Assembly: GCF_025210605.1 (NCBI RefSeq)
Contig: NZ_JAOARI010000027.1
Location: forward strand, 62,001-126,000
Direction: 5' to 3'
DNA length: 64,000 nt
DNA from: Halodesulfovibrio sp.
GTDB lineage: Bacteria > Desulfobacterota > Desulfovibrionia > Desulfovibrionales > Desulfovibrionaceae
How positions within the stretch are numbered: position 1 is the first letter of the stretch; every line of letters starts with the position of its first letter. The notes under the pieces were generated by a model. The model did not search any database and was not told the DNA's origin. It saw only the letters and a list, made by a program, of their open reading frames with translations. This document shows, piece after piece, positions 44,973 to 53,719 of the stretch. The translations under genes were made by a program, and so were the position numbers.

Positions 44973-44997
44973 CCCTGCCTGCCGCAGACAGGCAGGG
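44973..44997 (-). terminator. GC-rich stem-loop between cutD and the shell/accessory genes
   Basis: CCCTGCCTG and CAGGCAGGG form a perfect 9-bp stem with a 7-base loop. No T run follows on the minus strand, so it more likely shields or trims the cutC-cutD mRNA and lowers expression of the genes beyond it than ends transcription fully. Confidence 0.6.
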
Positions 44998-45006
44998 AAA
45001 ATACGA

Positions 45007-45957
45007 TTAATGCCTTACAGTCGTAACTGGGAAATCGTGTGCTTTGAACTGGTTCTCAACTCGTTCCAGCTCTTCGTCACTCATGGCAAAGTCACCCTTC
45101 ATTGGGTACTCCCTGCCAAGCTGTGCGTATTTGCCGACGCCCAGTTTGTGATATGGAAGCAAATCCACACCCTTAAAATTCTTGCGTCCAAGGAAAGGTT
45201 TCAAGAAGGCGATAAGCCCTTCAATATCTTCCGGCGCATCGTTCACATCTTTCATCAACGGCAATCTAATTCGCACATTGTGACGCTTTTCAATAAGTGC
45301 AGTCACGTTCTGCAAAATAGTTTCGTTACGCACTCCGGTAAATTCGTAGTGCTTTTCAGAATCGATGTGTTTCAAGTCAAAGAGGAACAGATCAACAAAT
45401 TCCGCTACCTTCAAAACATCATCAAGCTTTGCATAGCCGCATGTCTCAATAGCTGTGTTGATGCCCCGTTGTTTGCATGCCATCAAAACGCTGGTTGCAA
45501 ACTCTGGTTGCATCAGCACTTCACCGCCGCCAAGAGTCAAACCACCACCGGACAGTTCGTAAAAAGATCTATCCTCTTCTACGATATCCATCACTTCAGA
45601 AATGGTTCTTTTCTCACCGACAACGGAAAGTGCTGATGCCTCACAGACTTTTTCGCATTCTCTGCATCCGATACACTTAACGGTATCGGACAGTTTGTGC
45701 GTGCCATCTGCTTCCATGGTATGAAGTCCCACGGGGCACACAGATGCGCACTTGCCACAATTTACGCAGAGTTCTGCTTTATACAGAAGCTCGTACATTC
45801 GCTTCTGGCTCTCAGGGTTTGAGCACCATTTACAACGTAACGGACATCCTTTGAAAAATACGAGAGTTCTTACTCCAGGACCATCGTACATATTGTATTT
45901 CTGGACATTGAAAATCATTCCCTTTCTTTCAATCATGTCTGAATTAGATGTAGTCAT
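45007..45957 (-). CDS. cutD: Choline TMA-lyase activating enzyme CutD
   Basis: Radical SAM activase of 316 residues that abstracts the hydrogen from the CutC glycine. The radical SAM motif is GCPLRCKWCSNPE with Cys38, Cys42 and Cys45 binding the SAM cluster. Two further [4Fe-4S] motifs, CVNCGKCASVCPVG and CIGCRECEKVCEA, are typical of glycyl-radical activases of this clade. GGGLTLGGGEVLMQPEF is the SAM-binding GGE motif. It lies 21 bases after cutC. Confidence 0.96.
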   Translation of the reverse strand: MTTSNSDMIERKGMIFNVQKYNMYDGPGVRTLVFFKGCPLRCKWCSNPESQKRMYELLYKAELCVNCGKCASVCPVGLHTMEADGTHKLSDTVKCIGCRECEKVCEASALSVVGEKRTISEVMDIVEEDRSFYELSGGGLTLGGGEVLMQPEFATSVLMACKQRGINTAIETCGYAKLDDVLKVAEFVDLFLFDLKHIDSEKHYEFTGVRNETILQNVTALIEKRHNVRIRLPLMKDVNDAPEDIEGLIAFLKPFLGRKNFKGVDLLPYHKLGVGKYAQLGREYPMKGDFAMSDEELERVENQFKAHDFPVTTVRH

Positions 45958-45978
45958 GTGTACTCAAACCCCGTGGCA

Positions 45979-48531
45979 TTATATTTCTTTCAGCATGGTT
46001 CTGCTGATAATTTCATCCTGAACGTCTTTGCAAAGCTCAACGAAGAACGCTGAGTAACCTGCAACGCGAACTACGAGATCACGGTAGTCTTCTGGGCGCT
46101 GCTGAGCGTCGAGAAGAACGTCGTTATCAAGGTAGTTAAACTGCATTTCACCGTTGCCAAGCATGCTTGCGGTACGGATAAGGGTAATGATGCCCTCTTC
46201 ACCCTGAGGTGTATCCAACAAGCCGGACATGATCTTGAAGTTATGAACCATGCCGATGTTCATGCTGTCGTTAGGCATTTTTGATACAGACTTAATGATA
46301 GCTGTAGGGCCTTTGAAGTCTGCACCGTGGCTTGGGCTGATACCGTCGGAAAGCGGCTGCCATGCAGCACGACCACCAGCGGATGCGCCAGTAAGCTGAC
46401 CAAACGGTGTGTTGTTGGAGATAGAGAGAGTACCGTGGCTCAATACAGAGTAGAGAGTTTTGAACTTGCGGTGCTCTGCTTCGGTGAACTGAACGAGGTC
46501 AGCAGCAATGAGGTCTGCGTAATCGTCGTCGTTACCGAACTTAGGTGCAGCAAGACAATCTGCTTTAATCTGGTCGTAACCAACGAAGTCAGCTTTCAGA
46601 GCTTCGTTAAGCTGCTGCAAGGTGTATTTCTTTTCGTCGAATACGAGTTTTTTGATTGCAGCCATGGAGTCTGCGTATGTTGCAAGACCGCTCCAGATAA
46701 CACCTGGACCGAAGTTGTACATTGCACCACCAGCAGCTACGTCACGACCGCTTTCCATACAACCTTCGTACATGATGGACATGAGAGGTTTTGGAGCAAG
46801 TTCTTTGTGAACACGCTGGGAAATAACAGTAGCAATGCTGCTCTTCTCAGTAACGTACTTGATCTGAGCTTTAACTGCTTCTTCGAACTGTTCGAAAGTC
46901 TGGAAGCTGCTGAGGTCGCCGCTATCAGGGGTAACCTGTTTGCCGTACCAGAGTGGAACACCGTGGTTCAGAACAAGTTCGATACAAATTGGCCACTGAG
47001 TGTATGCAGTGGAAGTCCACTGGTACAGACGACCGGATTTCTGAGGCTCTACACAACCCATGAGGCAGTAGTCGCGTGCGTCTTCAATGGAAACGCCTTT
47101 AGCGAGCATCATTTTGATGTGAGTGTCATCAAAGTGAATTGCAGGGAAGCCCATACCAGCGCGGATTACGTCGATAATTTTACGCAGGTATTTGTGTGGA
47201 GATTTGTTATGTACACGAGTAGCCAAAGAAGGCTGGTATACTTTAACGTGACGAACAGCGTCCATCAGCAAGTAAGTAAGGTCGTTTGTTGCATCAAGAC
47301 CTTCACGAGTTACACCACCAACGCACATGTTTACGAATGGCTGGTAACCAGCAAAGAACTTGGAGCCGCCTTCACTTGTGATCCACATCATTTCAGACAT
47401 TTTAATCAGCATACAACCAGCAAGGTCAAATGCTTCATATTCTGTCATGCGACCAGCTTCGAGGTCAGCTTTGAAGTATGGGTACATGTACTGGTCAACA
47501 CGACCAATGGACATACCAGTCTGGTTTTCTTCAACAACAAGCAGGGACTCGATAGTCCAAACAGCCTGAATTGCTTCCCAGAAAGTGCTTGGCTTGTGGG
47601 CAGGAACACGAGCGTTGATTTCAGAAATCTTCATCAGTTCAGCTTTACGCTGAGGGTTTGTTTCTTTCTGAGCAAGCTCTGCTGCGTATTCGGAAAGTCT
47701 ACGTGCGTAAATCATGATACCTTCAGCGGTATCAATTAATGATTTGTAGAAGTAGATTTTTTCGATGTCTTCTGGGTTTGCGTAGTCAAGCTTTTCGAGA
47801 TGTTCACGAGCTTCGCGCTGAACATCAAGCATGCCTTTGTTCATCAGAATTACATCGTAACCCGGGTTGGAGTCGCCACCACCGTTTACTGCGTGGTAAG
47901 AACAATCGGATACGTATGATTCGCCGGAGATTTCCCAAAGATCTGCTTCGCGGTACTGATCTTCACAATATTCATCAACGGATTTGCCAGCCCAGAATGG
48001 GAACAGCTCTTCACGCATGATTTTTTTGTCTTCTTCAGAAATGAAGAATGGATCCTGGCTACGAGTACCGATAGTATCGATTTCGTCTACCATCCAACGC
48101 CATGCGATATCTGGAGAGAAAGCACCGGCACGTGGAGCACCACAAGGTGCACCTACGATAAGCTCGTCATCCTGAATAACAAGCGGAGCTGTTTCGCAGC
48201 AATGCTTGAAGCATTTACCACGAAGCAGAATTTTAGGCATACCAGGGTTTTCTTTTGCAATTTTAGTAATTGCGCGAGCACGGTGTGTGGTGATGGTAGG
48301 AACCTGCTTGAGGAAGTTTTCTCTCAAGCGAACCTGACGATCTGTAGGACCCTCAGGAATACCAGTACCGTGTGAAGCCGGTGTAAACGGAGCAGCGCTG
48401 CCGGTTGCACCTTTACGGTTGATAATCTCTTCTGTAACTTCTTCGAACATTTTTTTCAAAGAAGCACGTTCTTCAGGGGACATGTTTTTAGTAGCTTCTG
48501 CAAGCTGATTTGATAAATCCCGAATATCCAC
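45979..48531 (-). CDS. cutC: Choline trimethylamine-lyase CutC
   Basis: Glycyl-radical enzyme (850 residues) that cleaves choline to trimethylamine and acetaldehyde inside the compartment. Active-site residues match the known Desulfovibrio alaskensis enzyme with a constant offset of +4: Cys493 and Glu495 in [12 protein letters not shown], radical Gly825 in RVAGYSAF, and choline-contacting Tyr212, Asp220 (NGGGDSNPG) and Phe399 (YQPFVN). The GCVEP with following QKSGRLYQW is the CutC hallmark that separates it from glycerol dehydratase and pyruvate formate-lyase. It carries an N-terminal helical segment (about 1-60) before the barrel, a possible encapsulation region. It lies upstream of cutD in the same operon. 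Confidence 0.98.
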   Translation of the reverse strand: MDIRDLSNQLAEATKNMSPEERASLKKMFEEVTEEIINRKGATGSAAPFTPASHGTGIPEGPTDRQVRLRENFLKQVPTITTHRARAITKIAKENPGMPKILLRGKCFKHCCETAPLVIQDDELIVGAPCGAPRAGAFSPDIAWRWMVDEIDTIGTRSQDPFFISEEDKKIMREELFPFWAGKSVDEYCEDQYREADLWEISGESYVSDCSYHAVNGGGDSNPGYDVILMNKGMLDVQREAREHLEKLDYANPEDIEKIYFYKSLIDTAEGIMIYARRLSEYAAELAQKETNPQRKAELMKISEINARVPAHKPSTFWEAIQAVWTIESLLVVEENQTGMSIGRVDQYMYPYFKADLEAGRMTEYEAFDLAGCMLIKMSEMMWITSEGGSKFFAGYQPFVNMCVGGVTREGLDATNDLTYLLMDAVRHVKVYQPSLATRVHNKSPHKYLRKIIDVIRAGMGFPAIHFDDTHIKMMLAKGVSIEDARDYCLMGCVEPQKSGRLYQWTSTAYTQWPICIELVLNHGVPLWYGKQVTPDSGDLSSFQTFEQFEEAVKAQIKYVTEKSSIATVISQRVHKELAPKPLMSIMYEGCMESGRDVAAGGAMYNFGPGVIWSGLATYADSMAAIKKLVFDEKKYTLQQLNEALKADFVGYDQIKADCLAAPKFGNDDDYADLIAADLVQFTEAEHRKFKTLYSVLSHGTLSISNNTPFGQLTGASAGGRAAWQPLSDGISPSHGADFKGPTAIIKSVSKMPNDSMNIGMVHNFKIMSGLLDTPQGEEGIITLIRTASMLGNGEMQFNYLDNDVLLDAQQRPEDYRDLVVRVAGYSAFFVELCKDVQDEIISRTMLKEI

Positions 48532-48577
48532 TACAACCTCACTTATATTTCAAATCTTTCAGAGTTAATTGTCGGCA

Positions 48578-50071
48578 TTACAGCTCTCCAATAGCCTCTT
48601 TCAAAATGCGATGTACTGCCTGCAATGAACTGGTACTGAAATTACCGCTAACTGCTGGCTGCTCTACTTGTGCAGCCTGTGCTCGTTTTGGGAAAATTTC
48701 TGCACCGATTGATTCTATATTCCGCACGCCGTATCCAACTTTGCGAATATAAATCAGGTTCATCGGCGATACGTTATCTGAAGTGAATCCCTTGCCTGCT
48801 GATCCACTGCCCAACATCATTGATGGGAACAGATTTGTTGTTGCGCCCATGCTACCGAATGCCGCAGGGGTGTTAACAAGAACCCTGCCGACCGGCTTTT
48901 TCAGCGCAAACTGATTGATCACATTTTCATCTTTGGAATGGATAACCAGAGTGTGCCCGCAGCGATCGCTAAGCAGCAACTCTATGCATTTTTCGCATGC
49001 ATGCATCCAGTCCGGCTCAATATAAAAACCAAGAACAGGGCACAGCTTTTCGCGGGAGTAAGGGTCAAATTCAGACACATACTTTCGCTCTGCGATTAAA
49101 ACGGTAGTGTTATCCGGCACTATAAAACCGACTTTTTGTGCAATTTTTACAGCCGGTATTCCAATTAGATCATGATTCGGTTTTCCATCGGAATAAAAAA
49201 GTAAAGAGCCTAATTTTTCCGCCTCTTGCTCAGACATGAAATATGCACCATTGCTTTGCAGTGCACTTTTCACTTCTGCTGCAACACAGCCATCGACAAC
49301 AACAGACTGTCCGGCGGCTGAAACAACGCCATGATCGAACGTTTTACTGGCAATAATATCTTTAGCTGCTTGCTGAATATCCGCAGTGCGTTCGACAAAT
49401 GCCGGACCATTACCAGCGCCACCGTAAATAAACGGTTTACCGGATGTACTTGCAGCCTCAAGCATACCGGGAACGCCGGTATTCAGAACAAGCGAAACTA
49501 ATTTATGCTTCATAAGCTCGATAGTTCCGATAGCGGCAACTGTTTTCATGTAGGTCAGTGCGCCTTCTGGAAGCCCGTGCTTATGAGCAACCTCAATCAT
49601 AATATCGAGGGTTTTACTGATTGTTTTTTGCGCCCTCGGGTGAGGAGAAAAGACAATTGCATTACCCGACTTGATTGCAATCAGTGCATTATAAATTGTC
49701 GTTGAAACCGGACTTGTAGCCGGACACAACGCAGCAATAACACCTACAGGAACCCCGACGTCCTTTGTTTGTTTTTCACGGTCTTCACCAATGATACCCA
49801 CACAGCGCAGCCCTCTTAAATTCCTGCGGGCAAAACCACAGACAAATTCATTTTTAATAAGCTTATGCTGCCAATCGCCGAAGTCCGTCTCTTCATGAGA
49901 CAAAATGGCAAGAGCCTGCGTGTGCTTTTCAAGTTCATTGGCCATACTCTCAACAATAACATCGAGGTTTTCCTGCGAAAATGTCGCAAGTTGCTTTTGA
50001 GCTTCGTACGCATTTTCTGCCAGAATTCTGGCTTCCTGTATCGAGAGCAGATCATTGTCGATAATTGTCAT
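48578..50071 (-). CDS. Aldehyde dehydrogenase paralogue lacking the catalytic cysteine
   Basis: A 497-residue EutE-family protein. Fold motifs are kept (GVIAALCPATSPVSTTIYNAL, GVPGMLEAASTSGKPFIYGG), but where the active paralogue at 36897 has TFDYGTICASEQS this one reads TFDHGVVSAAGQS, so Ser251 replaces the nucleophilic Cys. The DNA codon is TCA. It probably cannot form a thioacyl intermediate. A C-terminal amphipathic helix (SLQAVHRILKEAIGEL) resembles an encapsulation peptide. The ATG at 50071 is chosen with GGGAG upstream. It sits just before cutC. A structural, shell-organising or substrate-binding role is possible; other cut clusters also carry two aldehyde dehydrogenases. Confidence 0.9.
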   Translation of the reverse strand: MTIIDNDLLSIQEARILAENAYEAQKQLATFSQENLDVIVESMANELEKHTQALAILSHEETDFGDWQHKLIKNEFVCGFARRNLRGLRCVGIIGEDREKQTKDVGVPVGVIAALCPATSPVSTTIYNALIAIKSGNAIVFSPHPRAQKTISKTLDIMIEVAHKHGLPEGALTYMKTVAAIGTIELMKHKLVSLVLNTGVPGMLEAASTSGKPFIYGGAGNGPAFVERTADIQQAAKDIIASKTFDHGVVSAAGQSVVVDGCVAAEVKSALQSNGAYFMSEQEAEKLGSLLFYSDGKPNHDLIGIPAVKIAQKVGFIVPDNTTVLIAERKYVSEFDPYSREKLCPVLGFYIEPDWMHACEKCIELLLSDRCGHTLVIHSKDENVINQFALKKPVGRVLVNTPAAFGSMGATTNLFPSMMLGSGSAGKGFTSDNVSPMNLIYIRKVGYGVRNIESIGAEIFPKRAQAAQVEQPAVSGNFSTSSLQAVHRILKEAIGEL

Positions 50072-50122
50072 TAATGGCACTCCCACCAAGCTACAATCGT
50101 TCCTGAAAAACCGAGCCAACTA

Positions 50123-50428
50123 TTACGCTGGAAGTAATTTATCCAAAGAGTAACGATCTGTAATTTTGAACAAGTCTTTGTGTGGTGACGGAATAACAAC
50201 GGAGCTGTAAACTTCGCCGCCAAGTCTTTCCACAGCAGCCACGCCTGCTTCTACAGCAGAGTTACATGCAGAAACATCACCCTGAACCAAAACAGAGATG
50301 TAACCAGAAGCGGTGTTCTCGTAGCCAACCAACTCAACGTTAGCTGCTTTGAGCATTGCGTCCGCCGCTTCTACTACTAAAACAAGACCAAAAGCTTCCA
50401 CTAAACCCAGTGCGCCTGCTCTACTCAT
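50123..50428 (-). CDS. BMC-H shell protein
   Basis: A 101-residue hexameric shell protein: GALGLVEAFGLVLVVEAADAM, pore loop YENTASGYISVLVQGDV and VVIPSPHKDLF. The pore loop lacks the usual Gly-Ser/Gly-Ala-Gly triplet of PduA-like proteins (TASG instead), which should change pore chemistry. A short C-terminal extension (TDRYSLDKLLPA) is present. It lies 5 bases from the preceding shell gene. Confidence 0.95.
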   Translation of the reverse strand: MSRAGALGLVEAFGLVLVVEAADAMLKAANVELVGYENTASGYISVLVQGDVSACNSAVEAGVAAVERLGGEVYSSVVIPSPHKDLFKITDRYSLDKLLPA

Positions 50429-50433
50429 AGTTA

Positions 50434-50733
50434 TTACTCCACATCAATGTCGTGCACGGATACGATGTCGCCAACGCGTGGCTCAGGACGTGCAATCACG
50501 TTTTTAGCAGTCAGTTTTCCGATCTCTTCAGCGGCAACTGCACCAGCATCTACAGCAGCCTGAACAGCCGCAACATCACCCTTTACCATGATGGTAACGA
50601 GGGTAGAGCCAATATTTTCGTATGAAATCAATTCAACATTAGCCGCTTTCAACATTGTGTCTGCTGCATATAACGCCGGAACCATGCCCAGAGTTTCAAT
50701 GAGACCCAATGCATTTTCGCCTTGGAAACGCAT
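50434..50733 (-). CDS. BMC-H shell protein
   Basis: A 99-residue hexameric shell protein: NALGLIETLGMVPALYAADTM, pore loop YENIGSTLVTIMVKGDV and VIARPEPRVGD. The pore reads IGST instead of IGSG. It is the second gene of the operon and is separated from the first by 184 bases containing a short stem-loop. Confidence 0.95.
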   Translation of the reverse strand: MRFQGENALGLIETLGMVPALYAADTMLKAANVELISYENIGSTLVTIMVKGDVAAVQAAVDAGAVAAEEIGKLTAKNVIARPEPRVGDIVSVHDIDVE

Positions 50734-50792
50734 GAAATGTTCTCCTAATATTGTGGTTAATTCTGCACCAAAAGGGGTGAGGTGTTTAAAAC

Positions 50793-50812
50793 CTGCCCTT
50801 AGGGCAGACTTT
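50793..50812 (-). terminator. Possible attenuator between the first and second shell genes
   Basis: On the minus strand CTGCCC-TAA-GGGCAG is followed by GTTTTAAA. The stem is only six base pairs, so it would terminate partly at best, leaving the first shell gene more strongly expressed than the rest. Confidence 0.4.
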
Positions 50813-50917
50813 GAATCAAAAAAGAAATAGAATTACAGCATATAAAGCCAAGGTTTACGTCTTGCACTATGTGCAAATGCAATACGCCCCCCATCTTACG
50901 CTGCTCTTACTCGTTTC

Positions 50918-51205
50918 TTATTTTTTAGCGTTAGCAGGGAGAACGGTTTCAACATCGGTATGAGGACGTGGGATAACATGGATAGAAACCACTTCCCCTA
51001 CACGCTGAGCTGCTGCAGCACCTGCATCTGTCGCAGCTTTAACCGCACCAACGTCGCCTCTGACCATTACAGTCACTAAGCCTGCTCCAATGTATTCTTT
51101 ACCCACCAGAGTAACGTTTGCTGCTTTCACCATAGCGTCAGCTGCTTCAATAGAACCAACCAAACCCCTTGTTTCAACCATACCTAACGCATCATTTTTA
51201 CTCAT
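50918..51205 (-). CDS. BMC-H major shell protein (first gene of the operon)
   Basis: A 95-residue PduA/EutM-type shell protein with pore loop [17 protein letters not shown] and [17 protein letters not shown] lies just upstream of the ATG. As the promoter-proximal gene, set apart by a possible attenuator, it is probably the most abundant shell component. Its near-twin closes the operon at 35941. Confidence 0.97.
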   Translation of the reverse strand: MSKNDALGMVETRGLVGSIEAADAMVKAANVTLVGKEYIGAGLVTVMVRGDVGAVKAATDAGAAAAQRVGEVVSIHVIPRPHTDVETVLPANAKK

Positions 51206-51614
51206 TCGATACTCTCCTCTACTTTCAAGTTACAATGTTGACCGTGCGCAGCCGCACCGTGCACCTGCCTCTCTAAAAAAGCACAACCACTCAAAATGAT
51301 TGAGCTTTACGGAAGCCCTCTTATTTTACGTATTTACATCTGGACAGTGCAGCTCGTGTATTAAAAAGGCGTTAAGAGCAATGCCGTTTGGCGTTTTGAA
51401 TACAGCGGCATGTTTCTCTTGGAAGTACGAAAAAAAAGAAAATGTTTTTTAAATGAAATATGCACGAATGAGCTTGTCTTCTGCTCAAAAAAACCTTCGA
51501 TTCATGCATAAACCGTTAGGCTCTAACGGCATCATCACTCAAAACACAAAGTAACTATCCAAAATAGTAAAGTTTTTTTCGTAAAGTAATTATGAACCCT
51601 TTTTTAGATTGCCT

Positions 51615-51646
51615 ACCGTAGCCCTGCCCCCTAGGGGGAAGGTCAA
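51615..51646 (-). promoter_or_regulatory. MerR-type promoter and operator of the microcompartment operon
   Basis: On the minus strand TTGACC (51646-51641) and TACGGT (51620-51615) are separated by exactly 20 bases, too long for ordinary sigma-70 promoters but the hallmark of MerR-activated ones. The spacer contains the near-perfect dyad CCTTCCCCCT/AGGGGGCAGG centred at 51632/51633 with one mismatch per half-site. It points towards the first shell gene. The MerR gene at 32947-33801 is the obvious candidate activator. Confidence 0.8.
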
Positions 51647-51801
51647 GATTTTTCTTTAAAATTCCCTTTTAATAGCTTTTATTGTTTTAAATCAGATATT
51701 TATAATAAATGTAACCGAATACGTTTTGGGATAGATGAAAATTACAAGTATCCTCAGAGTAAAATCCACACCTTCGGGCTAACATTCTGAAATACTACAA
51801 T

Positions 51802-51843
51802 AAAAAAACGCTCTTACATTTTCATGCAAGAGCGTTTTTTTAT
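51802..51843. terminator. Bidirectional terminator
   Basis: AAAAAAACGCTCTT and AAGAGCGTTTTTTT form a strong hairpin with a 12-base loop, T-rich on both sides. It insulates the microcompartment promoter from transcription coming out of the membrane protein gene at 52079. Confidence 0.9.
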
Positions 51844-52078
51844 GCGCAGTACGTTGACGCTAAGGTCAACACCTGATTTTAATATAATAATTTTAGACAA
51901 ATAGGTTAATATAACCTTTTTTACGCTATGAAAACAACCTAAAACTATCTGTGAAGATTTTCACATACCGTTTCGACACTTCATCCCTATTGCAAGGGAA
52001 AACTTCATAACAGTATTGTCACAATTTTATCACAAGTGCAGCATACTTTGATAGTTGCGGGCAAATTATCTGCACAAG

Positions 52079-52768
52079 CTAACGTGCCCGCTGCAAATTA
52101 GCGAATGCTAAAATCACTCCCAACACAATGCCTAATGCTGCTGCAAACAGTATTCTAAAATCATGTGGCAATAAAAAAGTTACTGTATGAGCCGGAATCC
52201 AAAAAAGCGGAATTGTTTTTTTGAAAACAAAGCCCCACTGAATATCCCAGTTAATAGCGTTAAATTGCTTCTTCATATCAATTGGAATGAGGAGAGAGCT
52301 TAACCGTCCGGCATTGTCGCTAATGTGCCCGTCAGTAATTTTATGCATCGTCATAAACACTGGAGCAAAAATTGTATTCAAGCAAACACTTATGCTGCAT
52401 GCAATAACAGCCTTAGCTGCAAAAGAACCAGAATGAGTAAGTTCTGCTAACCCCAACGAGACAAAAAGCGTAGGAACACCTGCGATAAAAATTCCAAACG
52501 CAGCTTTAATGACTACCCCAAGCAATCCCCATACGATCATTTTAGGCAGTACACCGAATCCTTTTTTCCAATACTTCCCGGATACAATCCGCAGGGCAAG
52601 ACATTCACCAAATGTAGCAAGCACGGCGAACTTGGCAAAGCTCATAAGATATCCATGCCTCTGAGTCGCCTGCATAAACATGTCACCCAAGGCAGGCACA
52701 CCGACCAGTAGCAGAAGAATCCCTGCAACACTTAATAGCACAAACTTATCCGCTCGAGTCATCATCAA
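52079..52768 (-). CDS. Conserved multi-pass membrane protein of unknown function
   Basis: A 229-residue protein with about six hydrophobic segments: two at the N-terminus (LLSVAGILLLLVGVP, FAKFAVLATFGECLAL), two central (MIVWGLLGVVIKAAFGIFIA, AAKAVIACSISVCLNTI) and two at the C-terminus (TIPLFWIPAHTVTFLL, ILFAAALGIVLGVILAF). The Trp-rich NWDIQWGFVFKKTIPLFWIP segment recalls Mpv17/PMP22-like proteins, but I am not sure of this. There is no operon partner. Confidence 0.7.
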   Translation of the reverse strand: MMMTRADKFVLLSVAGILLLLVGVPALGDMFMQATQRHGYLMSFAKFAVLATFGECLALRIVSGKYWKKGFGVLPKMIVWGLLGVVIKAAFGIFIAGVPTLFVSLGLAELTHSGSFAAKAVIACSISVCLNTIFAPVFMTMHKITDGHISDNAGRLSSLLIPIDMKKQFNAINWDIQWGFVFKKTIPLFWIPAHTVTFLLPHDFRILFAAALGIVLGVILAFANLQRAR

Positions 52769-53244
52769 CCTTCACCTTCCAACTGCTCATTTTTACGGTA
52801 CGTTCCAGCAATATTCCATATAGTCCCTGTAGGAGTCTGTTTCTAACTTGCCTGCGCGAGGCTTCAAGACTGCTTATTCTTACAAGGCAGAAGCCAATAT
52901 CTGTTGAAGCCTAGCAGCGCTCCATCGTTTTTTTACAGATACCGAATAAAAAAAAGAGAACAGCAGCAAAGCCTTACCATTGAAACACACACTCTAAAAA
53001 ACCGACTATGAACCTGTTACGTAGTAATTGACGCAACGGTCAAGCTGAATGAGCTGCTATTCGAAAAAAGCTCTTGTAAAATGTTGCGCAGTTATGGGCG
53101 AGCTTTTTCGCAATAGTGCCTAAAGCCCCCCCCTCCACGCAGGCACTAGTCAGAACACTAAATACAGTAACTACATATCCACTTCTTCCCGCACAGTGAC
53201 ATATTGAAAAGTTATGTTTTTTTTTAATCTTACGAAAAACTCCC
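52769..53244. other. Intergenic region, no gene seen
   Basis: No coding ORF is seen in these 476 bases. AAAAAAGCTC at 53064-53073 and GAGCTTTTT at 53100-53108 could pair over a 26-base loop as a weak minus-strand terminator for the small secreted protein gene. The rest is featureless apart from a T run at 53217-53224. Confidence 0.45.
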
Positions 53245-53673
53245 CTACACCCCTTCCAACAGTCTCACTCGGGCTTTAAATTTGAGAGATACCGGAAGAT
53301 CAGAATACTTGTTCCAGAACAACAGATAATAGTTTCCTCCCTTGCGGACATCGGTTTGGAGAGCGAACATGCCATCCACTCGTGCCATTAAAAGAGGGTC
53401 ACTGATCTTTGGAAATTTTTTCATCTGCGCTTCACTCAAAACTAGACACATGATCGGTCCTTGACTCTGAATGCCTATGGCAAGCTCAACATTGTCGTTC
53501 ATGTTTCGCATACGGGCTACAGCCCATTTACCACTCTTAACAGTCAATTCTTTTTCAACAACAGCTTCTTTTCGTCCTATAGATTCTTTTGCTTGCGCAG
53601 CACTACCCATGCAAAACAGTACAGCGAAAAGACACGCTACCGTGTATCCAAAAATCTTTTTTCCGTTGAACAT
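53245..53673 (-). CDS. Small secreted protein at the end of the SecA-like operon
   Basis: A 142-residue protein with a signal peptide (FGYTVACLFAVLFCMGSAAQA, cut probably before KES). The mature part is a compact beta-rich domain (WAVARMRNMNDNVELAIGIQ ... YYLLFWNKYSDLPVSLKFKARVRLL) that I do not recognise. The ATG at 53673 is chosen since GGAGAAGAGG is directly upstream; the longest ORF overlaps the SecA-like gene and has no signal peptide start. It lies 46 bases after the SecA-like gene in the same direction, which suggests a periplasmic accessory part of that system. Confidence 0.75.
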   Translation of the reverse strand: MFNGKKIFGYTVACLFAVLFCMGSAAQAKESIGRKEAVVEKELTVKSGKWAVARMRNMNDNVELAIGIQSQGPIMCLVLSEAQMKKFPKISDPLLMARVDGMFALQTDVRKGGNYYLLFWNKYSDLPVSLKFKARVRLLEGV

Positions 53674-53719
53674 CCTCTTCTCCTGATTTTCTAAATTTTC
53701 TATTGGCTGCATCCCGCAA

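Larger units (their letters stand above)
51206..52078. other. Long regulatory region upstream of the microcompartment operon
   Basis: There is no gene in these 873 bases. The region holds the MerR-type promoter (51615-51646), which implies a leader of about 400 bases, a small dyad CTCAA-N5-TTGAG at 51290-51304 in that leader, and a terminator (51802-51842). The leader has no riboswitch that I recognise. Confidence 0.6.

Noticed and set aside
46327..47739. A 470-codon open frame antisense to cutC
   Set aside because: It is the mirror of a highly conserved, fully supported gene; its composition is Cys- and Phe-rich with no domain, and there is no ribosome-binding site.
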